A DNA stretch of 64,000 nt, taken from assembly GCF_012273895.1 (NCBI RefSeq), contig NC_052108.1, positions 7,068,001 to 7,132,000 on the forward strand, written 5' to 3'. The notes under the pieces are model-generated. The model was not told where the DNA came from. It worked only from the letters and a program-made list of their open reading frames with translations, and made no database searches. The DNA comes from Zerene cesonia (lineage: Eukaryota > Arthropoda > Insecta > Lepidoptera > Pieridae). Each line of letters begins with the position of its first letter. Within the stretch, counting starts at the first letter, position 1. This document shows, piece after piece, positions 63,621 through 64,000 of the stretch. Position numbers and translations under genes: made by a program.

Positions 63621-64000
63621 ATTTGTTCTAATGTGATATTTCTATGGGCAATTCGACTATTAGATGTAATCTTAACTTATATATGTTTCATTACGTGAGT
63701 GTTATGTTATTTTTACAACTTATCTCAAAGCGTTACAAATTTAGAACTCAACGCAATTATTGCCTGTGTATTTGTAAATTATTTAACATTATATATTGAA
63801 TTCACTTAAATTATATGATAATGAGTTCAAGATTATCTGTATTTAAGCCGAATCAGTAACAATTTTCAGTGGTAACGTTACTTAAAGCTGAATAAACAAC
63901 AATCACGTCACAAGTTCGTCATAAACAAAACGTCAATGGAATCCGATCTAACCGTCCAATCATAGGGTGCCGCATATACCGAATAAACGAATAAAAATTT

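Larger units (their letters stand above)
19337..64000 (-). other. Lar: Lar intron upstream of Ig1 (5' end not found)
   Basis: Everything upstream of the acceptor at 19337-19340 lacks any exon I can recognise, giving more than 44.6 kb of intron including two N gaps. The missing upstream exon should carry the start codon and signal peptide and end one base into a codon, because the Ig1 exon starts with AT of a split codon. That exon is either beyond 64000, inside a gap, or too short to detect by eye. Long first introns are usual for insect Lar genes. Confidence 0.6.

Noticed and set aside
1..64000. CRISPR arrays, prokaryotic operons, phage or viral genes
   Set aside because: No regularly spaced repeats, no coding density and no recognisable viral proteins; splice sites and SINEs show a eukaryotic intron.

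Overview
This is an AT-rich eukaryotic window with no operons, no dense ORFs and two runs of N (29541-30540 and 41731-42730). The repeats point to a butterfly or moth. There are many short Helitron-type elements that begin with TC and end in a GC-rich hairpin plus CTAG, inserted between A and T. There are also tRNA-derived SINEs with the core motif CACCGTGAGGAAACC, and degenerate retroelement pieces of kinds familiar from lepidopteran genomes.

The only protein-coding sequence I can defend is on the minus strand: two exons, 19336-19205 and then 14375-14196. Joined across a phase-1 intron they encode an almost complete first immunoglobulin domain of a LAR-type (type IIa) receptor protein tyrosine phosphatase. 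The exons are bounded by good splice sites, are GC-rich against the surrounding sequence, and keep the two Ig cysteines and the basic loop that binds heparan sulfate in this family. The rest of the gene lies outside: the signal-peptide exon is upstream (beyond 64000, inside an N gap, or too short to see), and Ig2 onward is downstream (below position 1). Nearly the whole window is therefore Lar intron: over 14.1 kb on the 3' side (1-14195), 4.8 kb between the Ig1 exons (14376-19204), and over 44.6 kb on the 5' side (19337-64000).

By region: 1-14195 holds Helitrons (808, 3322, 4433, 8355 and 11588), a tRNA-derived SINE (7927), a second tRNA-like SINE fragment (11361), an old retroelement family (12408, 12945, 13079), and a compact block with a heat-shock-element-like array and a YY1/Pho motif (13501-13549). 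The inter-exon intron carries a nested retroposon with a 17-bp target duplication (15551-15866), a related copy split by a Helitron (18265-18546), and a CpG-rich block (17640-17960). The 5' intron has a CpG-rich block (20250-20780), a SINE (25664), further Helitrons (26905, 32250, 38292, 39683, 43505, 45127, 54681 and 57432), several strong inverted repeats, a G-rich tract (43152), and a structured GC-rich block near 40480-40630 that I cannot identify.

Nearly all ORFs longer than 60 codons in the window look like chance ORFs in AT-rich intron or translations of repeats. I found no previously undescribed multi-gene system. The most interesting observations concern transposon insertion history, possible intronic regulatory DNA and RNA-hairpin candidates. 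All functional statements about non-coding parts are inference from sequence read by eye.
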